Assembly (NCBI GenBank): GCA_902537215.1
Contig: CACBAM010000008.1
Coordinates: 1 to 64,000 of the forward strand
From: an uncultured Alphaproteobacteria bacterium
GTDB taxonomy: Bacteria; Pseudomonadota; Alphaproteobacteria; Rhodobacterales; Rhodobacteraceae
Length of the DNA: 64,000 nucleotides
Direction of reading: 5' to 3'
In this document: one piece after another, positions 44,745-54,314 of the stretch
How positions within the stretch are numbered: position 1 is the stretch's first letter
Layout: the number at the start of each line of letters is the position of its first letter
The notes under the pieces: model-generated
Seen by the model: only the letters and a program-made list of their open reading frames with translations
Databases searched by the model: none
What the model was told of the DNA's origin: nothing
Made by a program: the position numbers and the translations under genes

Positions 44745-46019
44745 ATGATAAGAAAAAATTTATATGGCTTAGTAACGAGTATAGTTCTTTTAACATCAAC
44801 CGCGCCTTCGTTTTCAGATATTAAAATAGGGATATTACATTCATTATCTGGTACGATGGCTATATCCGAAACAACTCTAAAAGATACAATGCTGATGCTT
44901 ATAGAAAAGCAGAATGCAAAGGGTGGTATAAATGGAGAGAAACTAGTTCCAGTAGTTGTTGACCCAGCTTCTGACTGGCCACTTTTTGCTGAAAAAGCTA
45001 GAGAGTTATTAACCGTTCAAGAAGTGGACGTGATCTTTGGATGCTGGACCTCTGTTTCCCGAAAGTCCGTATTACCTGTCATAGAAGAACTTAATGGGTT
45101 ACTTTTTTATCCTGTCCAGTACGAGGGGGAAGAAAGTTCCAAAAATGTCTTCTACACTGGAGCAGCACCAAACCAGCAGGCCATCCCGGCAACAGATTAC
45201 TATTTGGAAGAACTCGGTGTAGAGAAATTTGCATTGTTGGGTACGGACTATGTTTATCCTAGAACTACCAATAAAATTCTCAATCAGTACCTTATTGATA
45301 AAGGAATACCGGCATCAGATATTTTTGTTAACTATACACCATTTGGTCACTCCGACTGGTCTAAAATTGTTGCTGACGTAGTCGCTTTGGGAGCAGATGG
45401 AAAAAAGGTTGGTGTAATTTCAACAATTAATGGAGATGCTAATATTGGATTTTATAAGGAGTTGGCCGCTGCAGGTATTTCAGCGGATGATATTCCAGTG
45501 GTTGCGTTTTCTGTTGGTGAAGAAGAGCTGTCTGGGCTTGATACAGCAAATTTAGTAGGGCACTTAGCGGCATGGAATTATTTTCAAAGTGCAGAGTCTG
45601 ATTTGAATGATGCCTTTATTAAAGACTGGAAAGCGACCATGGGCGATAATCGCGTTACTAATGATCCAATGGAGGCACATGTAATCGGGTTTGAGATGTA
45701 TGTTAAGGCTGTCGAAAAAGCTGGAACGACTGATGTAGATGCAGTTCGAAAAGCGATGTACGGTTTAAAGGTGCCAAATTTGACTGGTGGAATGGCTGAA
45801 ATGCTTCCAAATCACCATCTTGCGAAGCCTGTATTGATTGGCGAAATACAAGCGGATGGGCAGTTCGATATTATCAGTCAGACCTCTGAGGTACCTGGCG
45901 ATGCGTGGACAGATTACTTGGCAGAGTCCAAGCCTTTGATGTCAGATTGGAAAGATATCGGTTGTGGTATGTATAACACTGAAACTAAGACCTGTGTGCA
46001 GATGAAGTCCAATTATTGA
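44745..46019 (+). CDS. urtA: urea ABC transporter, substrate-binding protein
   Basis: 424-aa periplasmic urea-binding protein of the HAAT family. A signal peptide (MIRKNLYGLVTSIVLLTSTAPS) is followed by IKIGILHSLSGTMAISETTLKD, a hallmark of UrtA and amide-binding FmdD/AmiC relatives. GCWTSVSRKSVLPVIEE, LFYPVQYEGEESSKNVFYTGAAPNQQ, GTDYVYPRTTNK and PMEAHVIGFEMYVKAVEKAG are conserved in UrtA. GGAG lies 10 bp before the ATG. Position ahead of urtBCDE and urease confirms the assignment. A strong terminator hairpin lies just after it. Confidence 0.95.
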   Translation: MIRKNLYGLVTSIVLLTSTAPSFSDIKIGILHSLSGTMAISETTLKDTMLMLIEKQNAKGGINGEKLVPVVVDPASDWPLFAEKARELLTVQEVDVIFGCWTSVSRKSVLPVIEELNGLLFYPVQYEGEESSKNVFYTGAAPNQQAIPATDYYLEELGVEKFALLGTDYVYPRTTNKILNQYLIDKGIPASDIFVNYTPFGHSDWSKIVADVVALGADGKKVGVISTINGDANIGFYKELAAAGISADDIPVVAFSVGEEELSGLDTANLVGHLAAWNYFQSAESDLNDAFIKDWKATMGDNRVTNDPMEAHVIGFEMYVKAVEKAGTTDVDAVRKAMYGLKVPNLTGGMAEMLPNHHLAKPVLIGEIQADGQFDIISQTSEVPGDAWTDYLAESKPLMSDWKDIGCGMYNTETKTCVQMKSNY

Positions 46020-46035
46020 TCATGATTTTGGATTA

Positions 46036-46067
46036 TTGTGGGGATATTTTATCCCCACAACTTTTTT
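46036..46067 (+). terminator. intrinsic terminator / attenuator between urtA and urtB
   Basis: TTGTGGGGATA (46036-46046) pairs with TATCCCCACAA (46050-46060) in an 11-bp perfect stem with a TTT loop, followed by C and six Ts (46062-46067). This is a full rho-independent terminator only 13 bp before the urtB start, expected to give more binding protein than membrane components. Confidence 0.85.
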
Positions 46068-46079
46068 GGAACTAGTTAA

Positions 46080-48083
46080 GTGAAAAGGTTTTTTATTTTT
46101 GTTGGAGTAATGTTGTTTGCCTCTGCGTCAGTTGCATCTGACAAAGATCTAAGAGAGTTTATTTGGACGAATAAAGCTAGTTTCCATAAGAGTTCTTCAA
46201 AGACGATAAGTCCTGTAATTGACAGCCTTTTGAAACTAAATTCTGGCGGTACAGAAAAGTTCTTATTAAGGTGGCTTAATAAAGAACTATGGTTTAGGAA
46301 ATCTGATGGATTAGTCGTAACGGCAAAGAAACTAGAGAAGAAATCTTATAAGATATTTGATGTAATTGACGAACAACTGATTGAAGTTATTGACAAAAAG
46401 AAGATAAAGCAAATTAAGCCAAACAGTGGTGTAAGGGCAATTATTTCTTCGGCCTTAGTACAGTTCCAACTTTTGAATGCAGATCCCTCTATACGATCAA
46501 AGACCTTAGACTCAATCGCAAGAAAACCAGATGAAAGATTTAGGGTGCCATTGAGAAAGGCTATTGAAATAGAAAATAATCTGAAAATAAAAAATAGAAT
46601 GATCAGATTGGAAAAGCTATTAACAGTAAGGTTTGAGAAGAATATTTCACAGAGAGTTGAAGTAATTCGATCTCTAAAAAATGACCTAGGCATCGATGTA
46701 AGAGGAGTTTTAAACCAAATTATAAGGACTGCATTAAAAGCTGAGAAGGTAATCCCAGACAACATTAATATTTCTCAGATATTGGAGCCGGAGAAAGGAG
46801 CGATTGACCAATACGACTTTTTAGAGACAAATCATTCTAGCACGATTGACGGTTCATTTACTGACCTTGATGCATATTTAATGCTAGTTAAAGAAGAAAA
46901 AGCGCCTGAAATTTTAACACAAAAAAAACTGAAAGATATTCTCACTCAACAGGCCGAGATTGGAAATATCAAGAGAGAGGAGGCGCATTCACTTGATAGT
47001 TATTATAAAAGAAATAGCGTGCTTAACCGACTGATAGAAAATGGGAAAGTAGAGCCCGTGGTTTCAAGAGAAGATATGAAGAATATTGTCGCGCAATATG
47101 TGTTTTATGAAGAATACGCAGAAAGTTCGAGAGAGGTAACAAATGCTGCAACAGAGACACTCAATTTAATTAATAATCGGGTATCAGTCTTTAGCTTCGT
47201 AGATTTGATCTTAGAGGGTCTAAGTCTTGCGTCAATTTATTTTTTAGCTGCAATCGGCTTAGCAATAACATTTGGTGTCATGCGAGTAATTAATATGGCA
47301 CATGGTGAATTTATCATGATGGGTGCTTATTCAGGATATGTAGTCCAACTTTTCGTAACAAATTATACTTTATCTATAGTTATTGCTATTCCTGTCGCTT
47401 TTCTCGTTACCTTTTTCGCGGGAATTGTAATGGAAAGATTGGTAATTAAAAAATTGTATAAAAGACCATTAGAAACTTTACTGGCTACGTTCGGAATAAG
47501 CATCGCACTTCAGCAACTAGCAAAAATTGTATTTGGAACCCAGGCTAGACCTTTGACATCACCTGAATGGCTAGACGGAGCGTTGATATTCAATGAGATT
47601 ATTTCAATAAGTTGGATTAGGGTAGCTATTTTTGTTTTAAGCATCGCCTTTACAATTATTTTAATTTACGTTCTAAACAGAACTCGCTTTGGACTGGAGA
47701 CGCGAGCCGTTACCCAAAATCCCTCCATGGCTGCTAGTATGGGAGTTAATCCTGATCAGATAAACATGTTTACTTTTGGCTTAGGTTCTGGGATAGCAGG
47801 CATCGCGGGTGTTGGTATTGGTTTATATGCTAAAGTTACTTCTGAGCTTGGCAATGATTATATTGTACAAAGCTTCATGACAGTAGTGGTTGGAGGTGTG
47901 GGTAGTATATGGGGAACATTGGCTGGAGCTACTTTAATTGGCTTTTTACAAAAACTAATTGAGTGGTTTAATCCTTCAAACACGTTGGCCGCCCAGACAT
48001 ATATGATTATTTTCATAATTATTTTTATACAGTTTAGACCTCGAGGGATCGTAGCTCTACGAGGAAGAGCCGCGGGAGACTAA
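46080..48083 (+). CDS. urtB: urea ABC transporter, permease UrtB with long N-terminal extension
   Basis: 667 aa from GTG 46080. A signal-like segment (FFIFVGVMLFASASVAS) is followed by ~350 mostly polar residues predicted to lie in the periplasm, then the permease domain from ~residue 370 (FVDLILEGLSLASIYFLAAI, GVMRVINMAHGEFIMMGAYS, ETRAVTQNPSMAASMGVNPDQ). Cyanobacterial UrtB lacks such an extension; proteobacterial ones often carry one of 200-300 residues with HEAT-like content. Its role is unknown. Pore subunit together with UrtC, which starts 2 bp later. Confidence 0.93.
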   Translation: MKRFFIFVGVMLFASASVASDKDLREFIWTNKASFHKSSSKTISPVIDSLLKLNSGGTEKFLLRWLNKELWFRKSDGLVVTAKKLEKKSYKIFDVIDEQLIEVIDKKKIKQIKPNSGVRAIISSALVQFQLLNADPSIRSKTLDSIARKPDERFRVPLRKAIEIENNLKIKNRMIRLEKLLTVRFEKNISQRVEVIRSLKNDLGIDVRGVLNQIIRTALKAEKVIPDNINISQILEPEKGAIDQYDFLETNHSSTIDGSFTDLDAYLMLVKEEKAPEILTQKKLKDILTQQAEIGNIKREEAHSLDSYYKRNSVLNRLIENGKVEPVVSREDMKNIVAQYVFYEEYAESSREVTNAATETLNLINNRVSVFSFVDLILEGLSLASIYFLAAIGLAITFGVMRVINMAHGEFIMMGAYSGYVVQLFVTNYTLSIVIAIPVAFLVTFFAGIVMERLVIKKLYKRPLETLLATFGISIALQQLAKIVFGTQARPLTSPEWLDGALIFNEIISISWIRVAIFVLSIAFTIILIYVLNRTRFGLETRAVTQNPSMAASMGVNPDQINMFTFGLGSGIAGIAGVGIGLYAKVTSELGNDYIVQSFMTVVVGGVGSIWGTLAGATLIGFLQKLIEWFNPSNTLAAQTYMIIFIIIFIQFRPRGIVALRGRAAGD

Positions 48084-48085
48084 GT

Positions 48086-49246
48086 ATGAATTTTATAAAA
48101 AGAAATCAAAGTTTAAATTTTGTGATATTTTTTTTTCTATTTTCTCTTGTTGTAACGATAGCGAGCGAACTTGCAATGGGCTTATTTTCTACCAGTTTTG
48201 TAAAAGTGTTAGGAAAAACCATGATGCTGTGTCTGGCTGCGATTGCCTTAGATTTAGTCTGGGGATACTGTGGAATACTTTCACTAGGCCATATGGCGTT
48301 TTTTGCATTAGGCGGTTATCTAATTGGCATGTGGCTAATGTATGAAAGGACAAAAGAAATAGTTATTAGTGCTGCAAGTGAGCAGTTAATCCCGTTAACT
48401 CCAGAAGAGACTAAAGAAGCTATTGGAAATCAGATATTTGGGGTGGTAGGTGGGTCTGATATTCCAATCATTTGGATTTTTGCGGACTCTTTAATAATTC
48501 ATCTTCTACTAATTGTAATAATACCAGGCCTACTGGCATTGGTTTTTGGTTGGCTAGCCTTTCGCTCAAGAGTCACAGGCGTATATTTGTCAATTCTAAC
48601 TCAAGCCATGACTTTAGCATTATCTCTCTACTTATTCCAAAATGATAGCGGATTGAGAGGCAATAATGGGCTTTCCGGACTACAAAATATTCCTGGATAT
48701 GGAAACCTTACACAAGACGTAATTTCAGTCATATTTCTTTGGCTATCGACATTTGCTCTCTGTTGCGGGTTTTACTTAGCGTCTATCATTACCAAATCAA
48801 AGCTTGGTAACTTGCTAGTGGGTATTCGCGATGATGAAGCTAGAGTTCGTTTTCTAGGATATAATGTCGAGCTTTATAAGTTACTTATATTTGTTGTTAC
48901 TGCGATAATGGCGGCAATTGCTGGAAGCCTTTACTATCCCCAAGCAGGAATAGTTAATCCAACTGAACTGGCACCAATAGCGTCAATATATCTAGCTGTT
49001 TGGGTCTCAATTGGAGGGAGAGGAAAGTTAATTGGTGCCGTTTTGGGAGCTGCGTTTGTATCTTTAATATCTAGCTTTTTTACAAGTGGTCAAATACCTA
49101 ATATTGATTTTTGGATTATTAATATCAACTGGGTCGACTGGTGGCTTATTATACTTGGTCTTAGTTTTGTAAGTATCACTCTAACTACTCAAAATGGATT
49201 GTTTGGTTTGATAGAGAAAGTAAAAGAAAGAGTGATAAACAAATGA
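48086..49246 (+). CDS. urtC: urea ABC transporter, permease UrtC
   Basis: 386-aa permease. The LivM-like signature is DLVWGYCGILSLGHMAFFALGGYLIGMWLM (read in two parts, residues ~55-84), with SRVTGVYLSILTQAMTLALSL, NDSGLRGNNGLSGL (a UrtC-typical NNGLT-like stretch) and the coupling region IRDDEARVRFLGYNVELYK. It ends WLIILGLSFVSITL... with a basic cytoplasmic tail. Overlaps urtD by 4 bp. Confidence 0.94.
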   Translation: MNFIKRNQSLNFVIFFFLFSLVVTIASELAMGLFSTSFVKVLGKTMMLCLAAIALDLVWGYCGILSLGHMAFFALGGYLIGMWLMYERTKEIVISAASEQLIPLTPEETKEAIGNQIFGVVGGSDIPIIWIFADSLIIHLLLIVIIPGLLALVFGWLAFRSRVTGVYLSILTQAMTLALSLYLFQNDSGLRGNNGLSGLQNIPGYGNLTQDVISVIFLWLSTFALCCGFYLASIITKSKLGNLLVGIRDDEARVRFLGYNVELYKLLIFVVTAIMAAIAGSLYYPQAGIVNPTELAPIASIYLAVWVSIGGRGKLIGAVLGAAFVSLISSFFTSGQIPNIDFWIININWVDWWLIILGLSFVSITLTTQNGLFGLIEKVKERVINK

Positions 49247-49983
49247 ACGATTTGCTAGAAGTTCGGAACATATCTGTTTCTTTTGACGGGTTCAAAGCAA
49301 TCAACAGTTTAAGCTGGTCGATAGGATACCCTGAGCTAAGAGCAATTATTGGCCCTAATGGTGCTGGGAAAACCACACTTATGGATATAATATCAGGAAA
49401 AACAAAGGCTGATAGCGGTAAGGTACTCTGGGATGAGGTGGCAATACCACTCACCCAGAAGAGTGAATACCAAATTGCTAAATTGGGGATAGGAAGAAAA
49501 TTTCAGCGCCCTACTATATTCGAAGAGCAATCTGTGGAAGAAAATATAATTGTTTCACTAAAAAACAACAGGGGCTTCTTTGCCGCCCTGACCTACAAGT
49601 ATACTGATCAAGAAAAATTTAGAGTTGGCGAAATTGCAAGCACAATAAAATTAACAAGTCTGCTTTCAAAAAAAGCAGGTGAACTTAGTCATGGACAGAA
49701 ACAATGGCTTGAAATAGGGATGTTACTATCTCAAGACCCAAAATTGTTGCTTATTGATGAGCCAGCGGCAGGAATGACCACAAAGGAGCGGAATATGACC
49801 GTTCAATTGCTGCGTGACTTATCAAAAACGAAGTCAATAATTGTTGTCGAACATGATATGGAATTCATAAGAAATTTGGGTTGTAGAGTTACAGTACTGC
49901 ACGAGGGCTCAGTTCTAGCAGAAGGTAGCATTGACCATGTCTCAAAAAATAAAGAAGTTGTAGAGGTTTATCTTGGACGCTAA
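49243..49983 (+). CDS. urtD: urea ABC transporter, ATPase UrtD
   Basis: 246-aa ATPase. It starts LLEVRNISVSFDGFKAINSLSW, Walker A is GPNGAGKTTLMDIISGKT (~38), then GIGRKFQRPTIFEEQSVEEN, the signature LSHGQKQWLEIGMLL (~149; LSHGQ in place of LSGGQ, usual for UrtD) and Walker B LLLIDEPAAGMT. Translationally coupled to urtC and overlapping urtE by 11 bp. Confidence 0.94.
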   Translation: MNDLLEVRNISVSFDGFKAINSLSWSIGYPELRAIIGPNGAGKTTLMDIISGKTKADSGKVLWDEVAIPLTQKSEYQIAKLGIGRKFQRPTIFEEQSVEENIIVSLKNNRGFFAALTYKYTDQEKFRVGEIASTIKLTSLLSKKAGELSHGQKQWLEIGMLLSQDPKLLLIDEPAAGMTTKERNMTVQLLRDLSKTKSIIVVEHDMEFIRNLGCRVTVLHEGSVLAEGSIDHVSKNKEVVEVYLGR

Positions 49984-50680
49984 GCATTTCATTCTAGAGA
50001 ATATCGATATGCACTATTCTGGTTCACAGATTTTATTTGATATTAATTTTAAAGCCGAAATTGGAAAGATAACAAGTGTGATTGGGCCAAACGGAGTTGG
50101 GAAAACGGCGCTACTCAAAGTAATGTCAGGCTCGCATCCAATTTCAAAAGGAACTTACTACGCATTAGATAGTAATGTGAACAACTTAAATCAGTATAAT
50201 TTGGCAAGAAATGGCATTGCTTATGTTCCTCAGGGAAGAGAAATTTTTCCTTTATTATCCGTTAAAGAAAATTTAGAGATAGGTTTTTCTTGCCTTGAAA
50301 AAGAAAAAAGATTTATACCAAGACAGATATTTGAAATGTTCCCAGTCCTTTCCGATATGCTGAATAGAAGAGGGGGGGATTTATCTGGTGGTCAGCAACA
50401 GCAATTGGCAATTGCAAGAGCTTTAGTTACTAGACCAAGACTACTGCTACTTGATGAACCAACAGAGGGTATTCAGCCAAATATTATCATGCAGATTGGA
50501 AAAGTTATCGGTTCTCTAAGAGAGGAAGGTTCAATAGCTATCGTTCTGGTAGAGCAGTATTTTGATTTTGCTTATGAATTGTCTGATTATACTTATGTGA
50601 TGAAGCGAGGAAGATTTGTTCTTGAGGGAAAAACAAATAAATTAGAAAAAAAACAATTATTGGAAGCTGTTAGTTTATAG
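49973..50680 (+). CDS. urtE: urea ABC transporter, ATPase UrtE
   Basis: 235-aa second ATPase. Walker A is IGPNGVGKTALLKVMSG (~38), then GIAYVPQGREIFPLLSVKENL (LivF/UrtE type), signature LSGGQQQQLAIARAL (~135), Walker B LLLLDEPTEGIQPNI. TTG 49973 overlaps the urtD end by 11 bp and is the best start because the next Met (residue 13, HYSGSQ) would cut the first strand. It ends 21 bp before ureD. Confidence 0.93.
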   Translation: MDAKHFILENIDMHYSGSQILFDINFKAEIGKITSVIGPNGVGKTALLKVMSGSHPISKGTYYALDSNVNNLNQYNLARNGIAYVPQGREIFPLLSVKENLEIGFSCLEKEKRFIPRQIFEMFPVLSDMLNRRGGDLSGGQQQQLAIARALVTRPRLLLLDEPTEGIQPNIIMQIGKVIGSLREEGSIAIVLVEQYFDFAYELSDYTYVMKRGRFVLEGKTNKLEKKQLLEAVSL

Positions 50681-50701
50681 TATTCTACTAAAGATATTTT
50701 T

Positions 50702-51511
50702 TTGAAGAGATATATGTATCAGCCACTTGAAAGAGCCACAGGCACACTAAGAGCTACAATAAGAGGTAGTAAGAATAGAATTGGCGAACTATATCAGGAA
50801 GGATCGTCAAGGCTCTTTTTTCCTAAAAACTTTTCCAAAATGAAGGAGTGTGTTGTTATTAATACTGCCGGCGGTATTACAGGAGGTGATAAGTTTGAGT
50901 GTTCGATAGAAGCTGCTGAAGAAAGTTCGATTGTCGTAACGACACAGGCGTCGGAGAAAGTTTATAAAGCGAGCAATGGATCAGCAGAGGTCGAAGCAAC
51001 TTTTTTCGTACGTAAAAACAGTAAATTACTTTGGCTGCCACAAGATACTATTCTTTTTTCAAAAAGTGATCTCTCAAGAAAGATTACGATACATATCGAA
51101 GATAATTCAGAATTTCTTGCCTTTGATCAGATAGTTCTTGGTCGGTCTGCGATGGGAGAAAATATTAAAAAATCCAATTTTTATGATAACTGGAAAATTT
51201 TTAAGGGAGATAAACTGATATATTTTGACCAGTCAGGTTGGAAAGAAAGTGTCCCACTACATTGCGCCGGTTTAAAGGGTATAAAGTCTTACGCGTCATT
51301 TTATTATGTAGGGGCTAAAGCATTGGCTTATGAACAAAAATTAAAAAATATGAAAAAAGATAATGAAAATGTATATTTTGGAAGCAGTCTAAGAAATGAT
51401 TGCTTGCTAGTGCGAATGTTTGGATCAGATGCAAAAGCAATTAAAGATAGAGCTATACATCTACTATTGGAGATTTGGCAAGTAGATACACCTAACGTGT
51501 GGAAGGTATAA
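50702..51511 (+). CDS. ureD: urease accessory protein UreD
   Basis: 269-aa scaffold of the urease activation complex (UreD-UreF-UreG). It carries GSSRLFFPKNF, CVVINTAGGITGGDKFECSIEA (the UreD signature) and TTQASEKVYKA, LLWLPQDTILF, DNSEFLAFDQIVLGRSAMGE. TTG 50702 or ATG 50714 are possible starts; both keep the domain. First gene of the urease part and close to urtE, so probably one transcript with the transporter. Confidence 0.93.
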   Translation: MKRYMYQPLERATGTLRATIRGSKNRIGELYQEGSSRLFFPKNFSKMKECVVINTAGGITGGDKFECSIEAAEESSIVVTTQASEKVYKASNGSAEVEATFFVRKNSKLLWLPQDTILFSKSDLSRKITIHIEDNSEFLAFDQIVLGRSAMGENIKKSNFYDNWKIFKGDKLIYFDQSGWKESVPLHCAGLKGIKSYASFYYVGAKALAYEQKLKNMKKDNENVYFGSSLRNDCLLVRMFGSDAKAIKDRAIHLLLEIWQVDTPNVWKV

Positions 51512-51526
51512 ATAAGGGAGATATAA

Positions 51527-51829
51527 ATGAATCTGTCACCTCGTGAAAAAGACAAACTAATGATAGCAGTGGCAGCTATGGTTGCAACTGACCGTAAAAA
51601 TAGGGGAGTGAAACTAAACCATCCGGAGGCTATAGCTCTTATAACAAATTTTGTAATGGAGGGAGCAAGAGACGGTCGGTCCGTAGCGGATCTCATGTCA
51701 GCTGGAGGAACCATAATTTCCAAAGAGGATTGTATGGAGGGGGTAGCTGAAATGATACATGAGGTTCAAGTTGAAGCAACGTTCCCAGATGGGACTAAAT
51801 TAGTGACAGTGCATCACCCAATCAGATAG
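51527..51829 (+). CDS. ureA: urease gamma subunit
   Basis: 100-aa structural subunit, of usual length. It has [55 protein letters not shown] and the C-terminal [17 protein letters not shown]. The GGGAG site lies before ATG 51527. Part of the (alpha-beta-gamma)3 urease with UreB and UreC. Confidence 0.97.
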   Translation: MNLSPREKDKLMIAVAAMVATDRKNRGVKLNHPEAIALITNFVMEGARDGRSVADLMSAGGTIISKEDCMEGVAEMIHEVQVEATFPDGTKLVTVHHPIR

Positions 51830-51837
51830 AGGAAAAA

Positions 51838-52143
51838 ATGATACCAGGAGAAATAATTATATCAGACGAAGAGTTAGAGATTAATTCAGGCTCAGAAGCT
51901 ATAGAAGTGGAGGTGTCCAACACAGGAGACCGCCCTATTCAAGTAGGGAGTCATTATCACTTTTTTGAGACTAATGAAGCATTAAAATTTTCCAGAGAGA
52001 AATCAAGAGGTATGAGGCTTGATATTATCTCTGGAACGGCGATACGATTTGAACCGGGCCAAACTAAAACTGTAAATCTAATTTCTTTTCATGGGGATAG
52101 AAAAGTATACGGATTTAATAAAAAAATAATGGGTGATTTATAA
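51838..52143 (+). CDS. ureB: urease beta subunit
   Basis: 101-aa structural subunit: [17 protein letters not shown] at the N-terminus and [58 protein letters not shown]. Separate from UreA, as in most bacteria. Its stop overlaps the ureC ATG by one base. Confidence 0.97.
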   Translation: MIPGEIIISDEELEINSGSEAIEVEVSNTGDRPIQVGSHYHFFETNEALKFSREKSRGMRLDIISGTAIRFEPGQTKTVNLISFHGDRKVYGFNKKIMGDL

Positions 52144-53852
52144 TGGCGCAGAAAGTTTCTAGAGAAAAGTATGCAAGCATTTTTGGGCCAACAACTGGAG
52201 ACAGAGTAAGATTGGCTGACACTGAACTATTTGCAGAGGTTGAACACGACTACACTATATATGGTGAGGAGGTGAAGTTCGGTGGTGGCAAAGTCATAAG
52301 AGATGGAATGGGACAGAGCCAAGTGACAAGAGCAGATGGAGCAGTTGATTTAGTTGTAACTAATGCATTAGTAATCGATTATTTAGGAATATACAAAGCA
52401 GATATCGGCGTAAAAAATGGAATAATCCACTCTATAGGAAAAGCTGGAAATCCAGACATTCAAAGTGGCGTGAATATAATAGTTGGTCCAGCAACAGAGG
52501 TCATCGCTGGGGAAGGAAAAATTTTGACGGCCGGTGGCATGGATGCTCATATTCATTTTATTTGCCCCCAACAAATTGAAGACGCACTTCATTCGGGCCT
52601 CACTACAATGTTAGGAGGGGGAACTGGTCCTGCGCATGGAACGCTTGCAACCACATGCACGCCGGGTCCTTGGAACATTGGAAAAATGTTGCAATCAGCT
52701 GATGCCTTTCCAATGAATTTATCTTTCGCAGGGAAAGGGAACGCAAGTCTACCTGAGGCGCTAAGGGAACAAGTAAGGGCTGGCGCTTCTTCTCTAAAGC
52801 TCCACGAAGACTGGGGCACGACGCCAGGAGCTATCGATTGCTGTTTAAATGTAGCTGACGAATTGGATGTGCAAGTAATGATTCATACCGATACACTCAA
52901 TGAGAGTGGATTTGTGGAAAATACTATTAAAGCAATTGGTGGACGAACGATACATGCGTTCCATACTGAGGGAGCTGGAGGTGGACACGCGCCGGATATT
53001 ATAAAGCTTGCTGGAGAAGAAAATGTTATTCCCTCCTCGACTAATCCGACAAGACCGTACACTATTAATACTATTGAAGAGCATTTGGATATGTTAATGG
53101 TATGTCATCACCTTGATAAATCTATACCTGAAGATGTTGCTTTTGCAGAAAGCAGGATTAGAAAAGAAACAATAGCAGCAGAAGATATACTTCATGATGT
53201 TGGTGCTATGTCTATTATTGCTTCCGATAGCCAAGCAATGGGCCGCGTGGGAGAAGTTATTATCCGAACATGGCAAACAGCTGACAAAATGAAAAAGCAG
53301 CGAGGAAGATTACCGGAGGAGAAGGGTGAGAATGATAATTTACGAATAAAAAGATATATAGCGAAATATACAATTAATCCAGCGATAGCACATGGTATGT
53401 CAAATCATATAGGCAGTATAGAAATTGGAAAAAGAGCTGACTTTGTTTTATGGAATACAGCTTTTTTTGGTGTAAAGCCTGAAATGGTACTGATAGGGGG
53501 TGTTATTACCTGTGCTCAAATGGGAGATCCCAACGCGTCTATCCCAACTCCTCAACCAGTATATAGCAGACCGATGTTTGGTGCGTATGGAAGGTCAATG
53601 GAGACAAACTCAATCATATTTGTTTCTCAATCGGCAAGTGAAAATAAAGTCCTAGATGAGCTTACCTTAAGGAAAAAAATTGTTCCTATAGAGAATACAA
53701 GAAGCATATCTAAAAAAAGTATGAAGCTAAACGATCTATGTCCAGAGATTGAGGTGGATCCTGAAACTTATGAGGTACGGCTAAATGGAGAATTAATTAC
53801 TTGTGAGCCTGCTAAAGAATTACCTATGGCACAGAGATATTTTTTATATTGA
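52143..53852 (+). CDS. ureC: urease alpha (catalytic) subunit
   Basis: 569-aa nickel amidohydrolase that splits urea to ammonia and carbamate. Nickel ligands and active-site residues are present: GGMDAHIHF (HxH), the carbamylated Lys in [34 protein letters not shown] (flap His region; the usual Cys-His-His is intact) and the Asp in [11 protein letters not shown]. Length and C-terminal [11 protein letters not shown](F)-type end are standard. No disruption, so the enzyme should be active if nickel is supplied; no nickel importer gene is in view. Confidence 0.97.
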   Translation: MAQKVSREKYASIFGPTTGDRVRLADTELFAEVEHDYTIYGEEVKFGGGKVIRDGMGQSQVTRADGAVDLVVTNALVIDYLGIYKADIGVKNGIIHSIGKAGNPDIQSGVNIIVGPATEVIAGEGKILTAGGMDAHIHFICPQQIEDALHSGLTTMLGGGTGPAHGTLATTCTPGPWNIGKMLQSADAFPMNLSFAGKGNASLPEALREQVRAGASSLKLHEDWGTTPGAIDCCLNVADELDVQVMIHTDTLNESGFVENTIKAIGGRTIHAFHTEGAGGGHAPDIIKLAGEENVIPSSTNPTRPYTINTIEEHLDMLMVCHHLDKSIPEDVAFAESRIRKETIAAEDILHDVGAMSIIASDSQAMGRVGEVIIRTWQTADKMKKQRGRLPEEKGENDNLRIKRYIAKYTINPAIAHGMSNHIGSIEIGKRADFVLWNTAFFGVKPEMVLIGGVITCAQMGDPNASIPTPQPVYSRPMFGAYGRSMETNSIIFVSQSASENKVLDELTLRKKIVPIENTRSISKKSMKLNDLCPEIEVDPETYEVRLNGELITCEPAKELPMAQRYFLY

Positions 53853-53853
53853 T

Positions 53854-54300
53854 ATGGATATAGTAGAAGAAGTTACAGATCAAAGTTTGGGGTTTGATGA
53901 TACTATTTCTTTAGATTTTGATGCACGATTTAAACGAAAAATAAAGCTTGTTTCGGACAGTGGGTATGAGTTCTTTTTATCATTAGATAAAGCGACTGAA
54001 TTACCAGTTAATGGTACATTAATTTTAAAAAGTAAAAAAAAGATAAAAGTATTAGCTGCTAAAGAGGCACTTATGCGTATAGAAACTGAAAACACGATCG
54101 ATCTAATGAAAGCTATATGGCACATTGGCAATCGGCATTTAAATTGTGCTATCAGTAAGGAAGCTGTGATATTAAGAGAAGATAAGGTAATTGCAGATAT
54201 GCTTGAAAAACTAAACTGTAAAGTTTCATATTTTCAGGATTGCTTCACCCCTCTCTCAGGCGCTTATGGGGTAGGCCGAACTTTTACCCATACCCACTAA
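53854..54300 (+). CDS. ureE: urease accessory nickel chaperone UreE
   Basis: 148-aa metallochaperone with the UreE N-terminal (DIVEEVTDQSLGFDDTISLDF ...) and C-terminal (AIWHIGNRHLNCAI, the conserved nickel-binding His, and CFTPLSGAYG) domains. I start it at ATG 53854, 1 bp after the ureC stop; an upstream in-frame ATG at 53803 would overlap ureC by 50 bp. The tail is short (TFTHTH) rather than a long His-rich sink. Confidence 0.9.
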   Translation: MDIVEEVTDQSLGFDDTISLDFDARFKRKIKLVSDSGYEFFLSLDKATELPVNGTLILKSKKKIKVLAAKEALMRIETENTIDLMKAIWHIGNRHLNCAISKEAVILREDKVIADMLEKLNCKVSYFQDCFTPLSGAYGVGRTFTHTH

Positions 54301-54314
54301 TTATTTGAAGTATC

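Noticed and set aside
46346-46765. 139-aa open frame on the minus strand
   Set aside because: It lies wholly inside the polar extension of urtB, has no ribosome site or recognisable motif, and is a by-product of urtB codon use.
53803-53853. Longer N-terminus for UreE
   Set aside because: It would overlap the end of ureC; ATG 53854 gives the standard UreE start.
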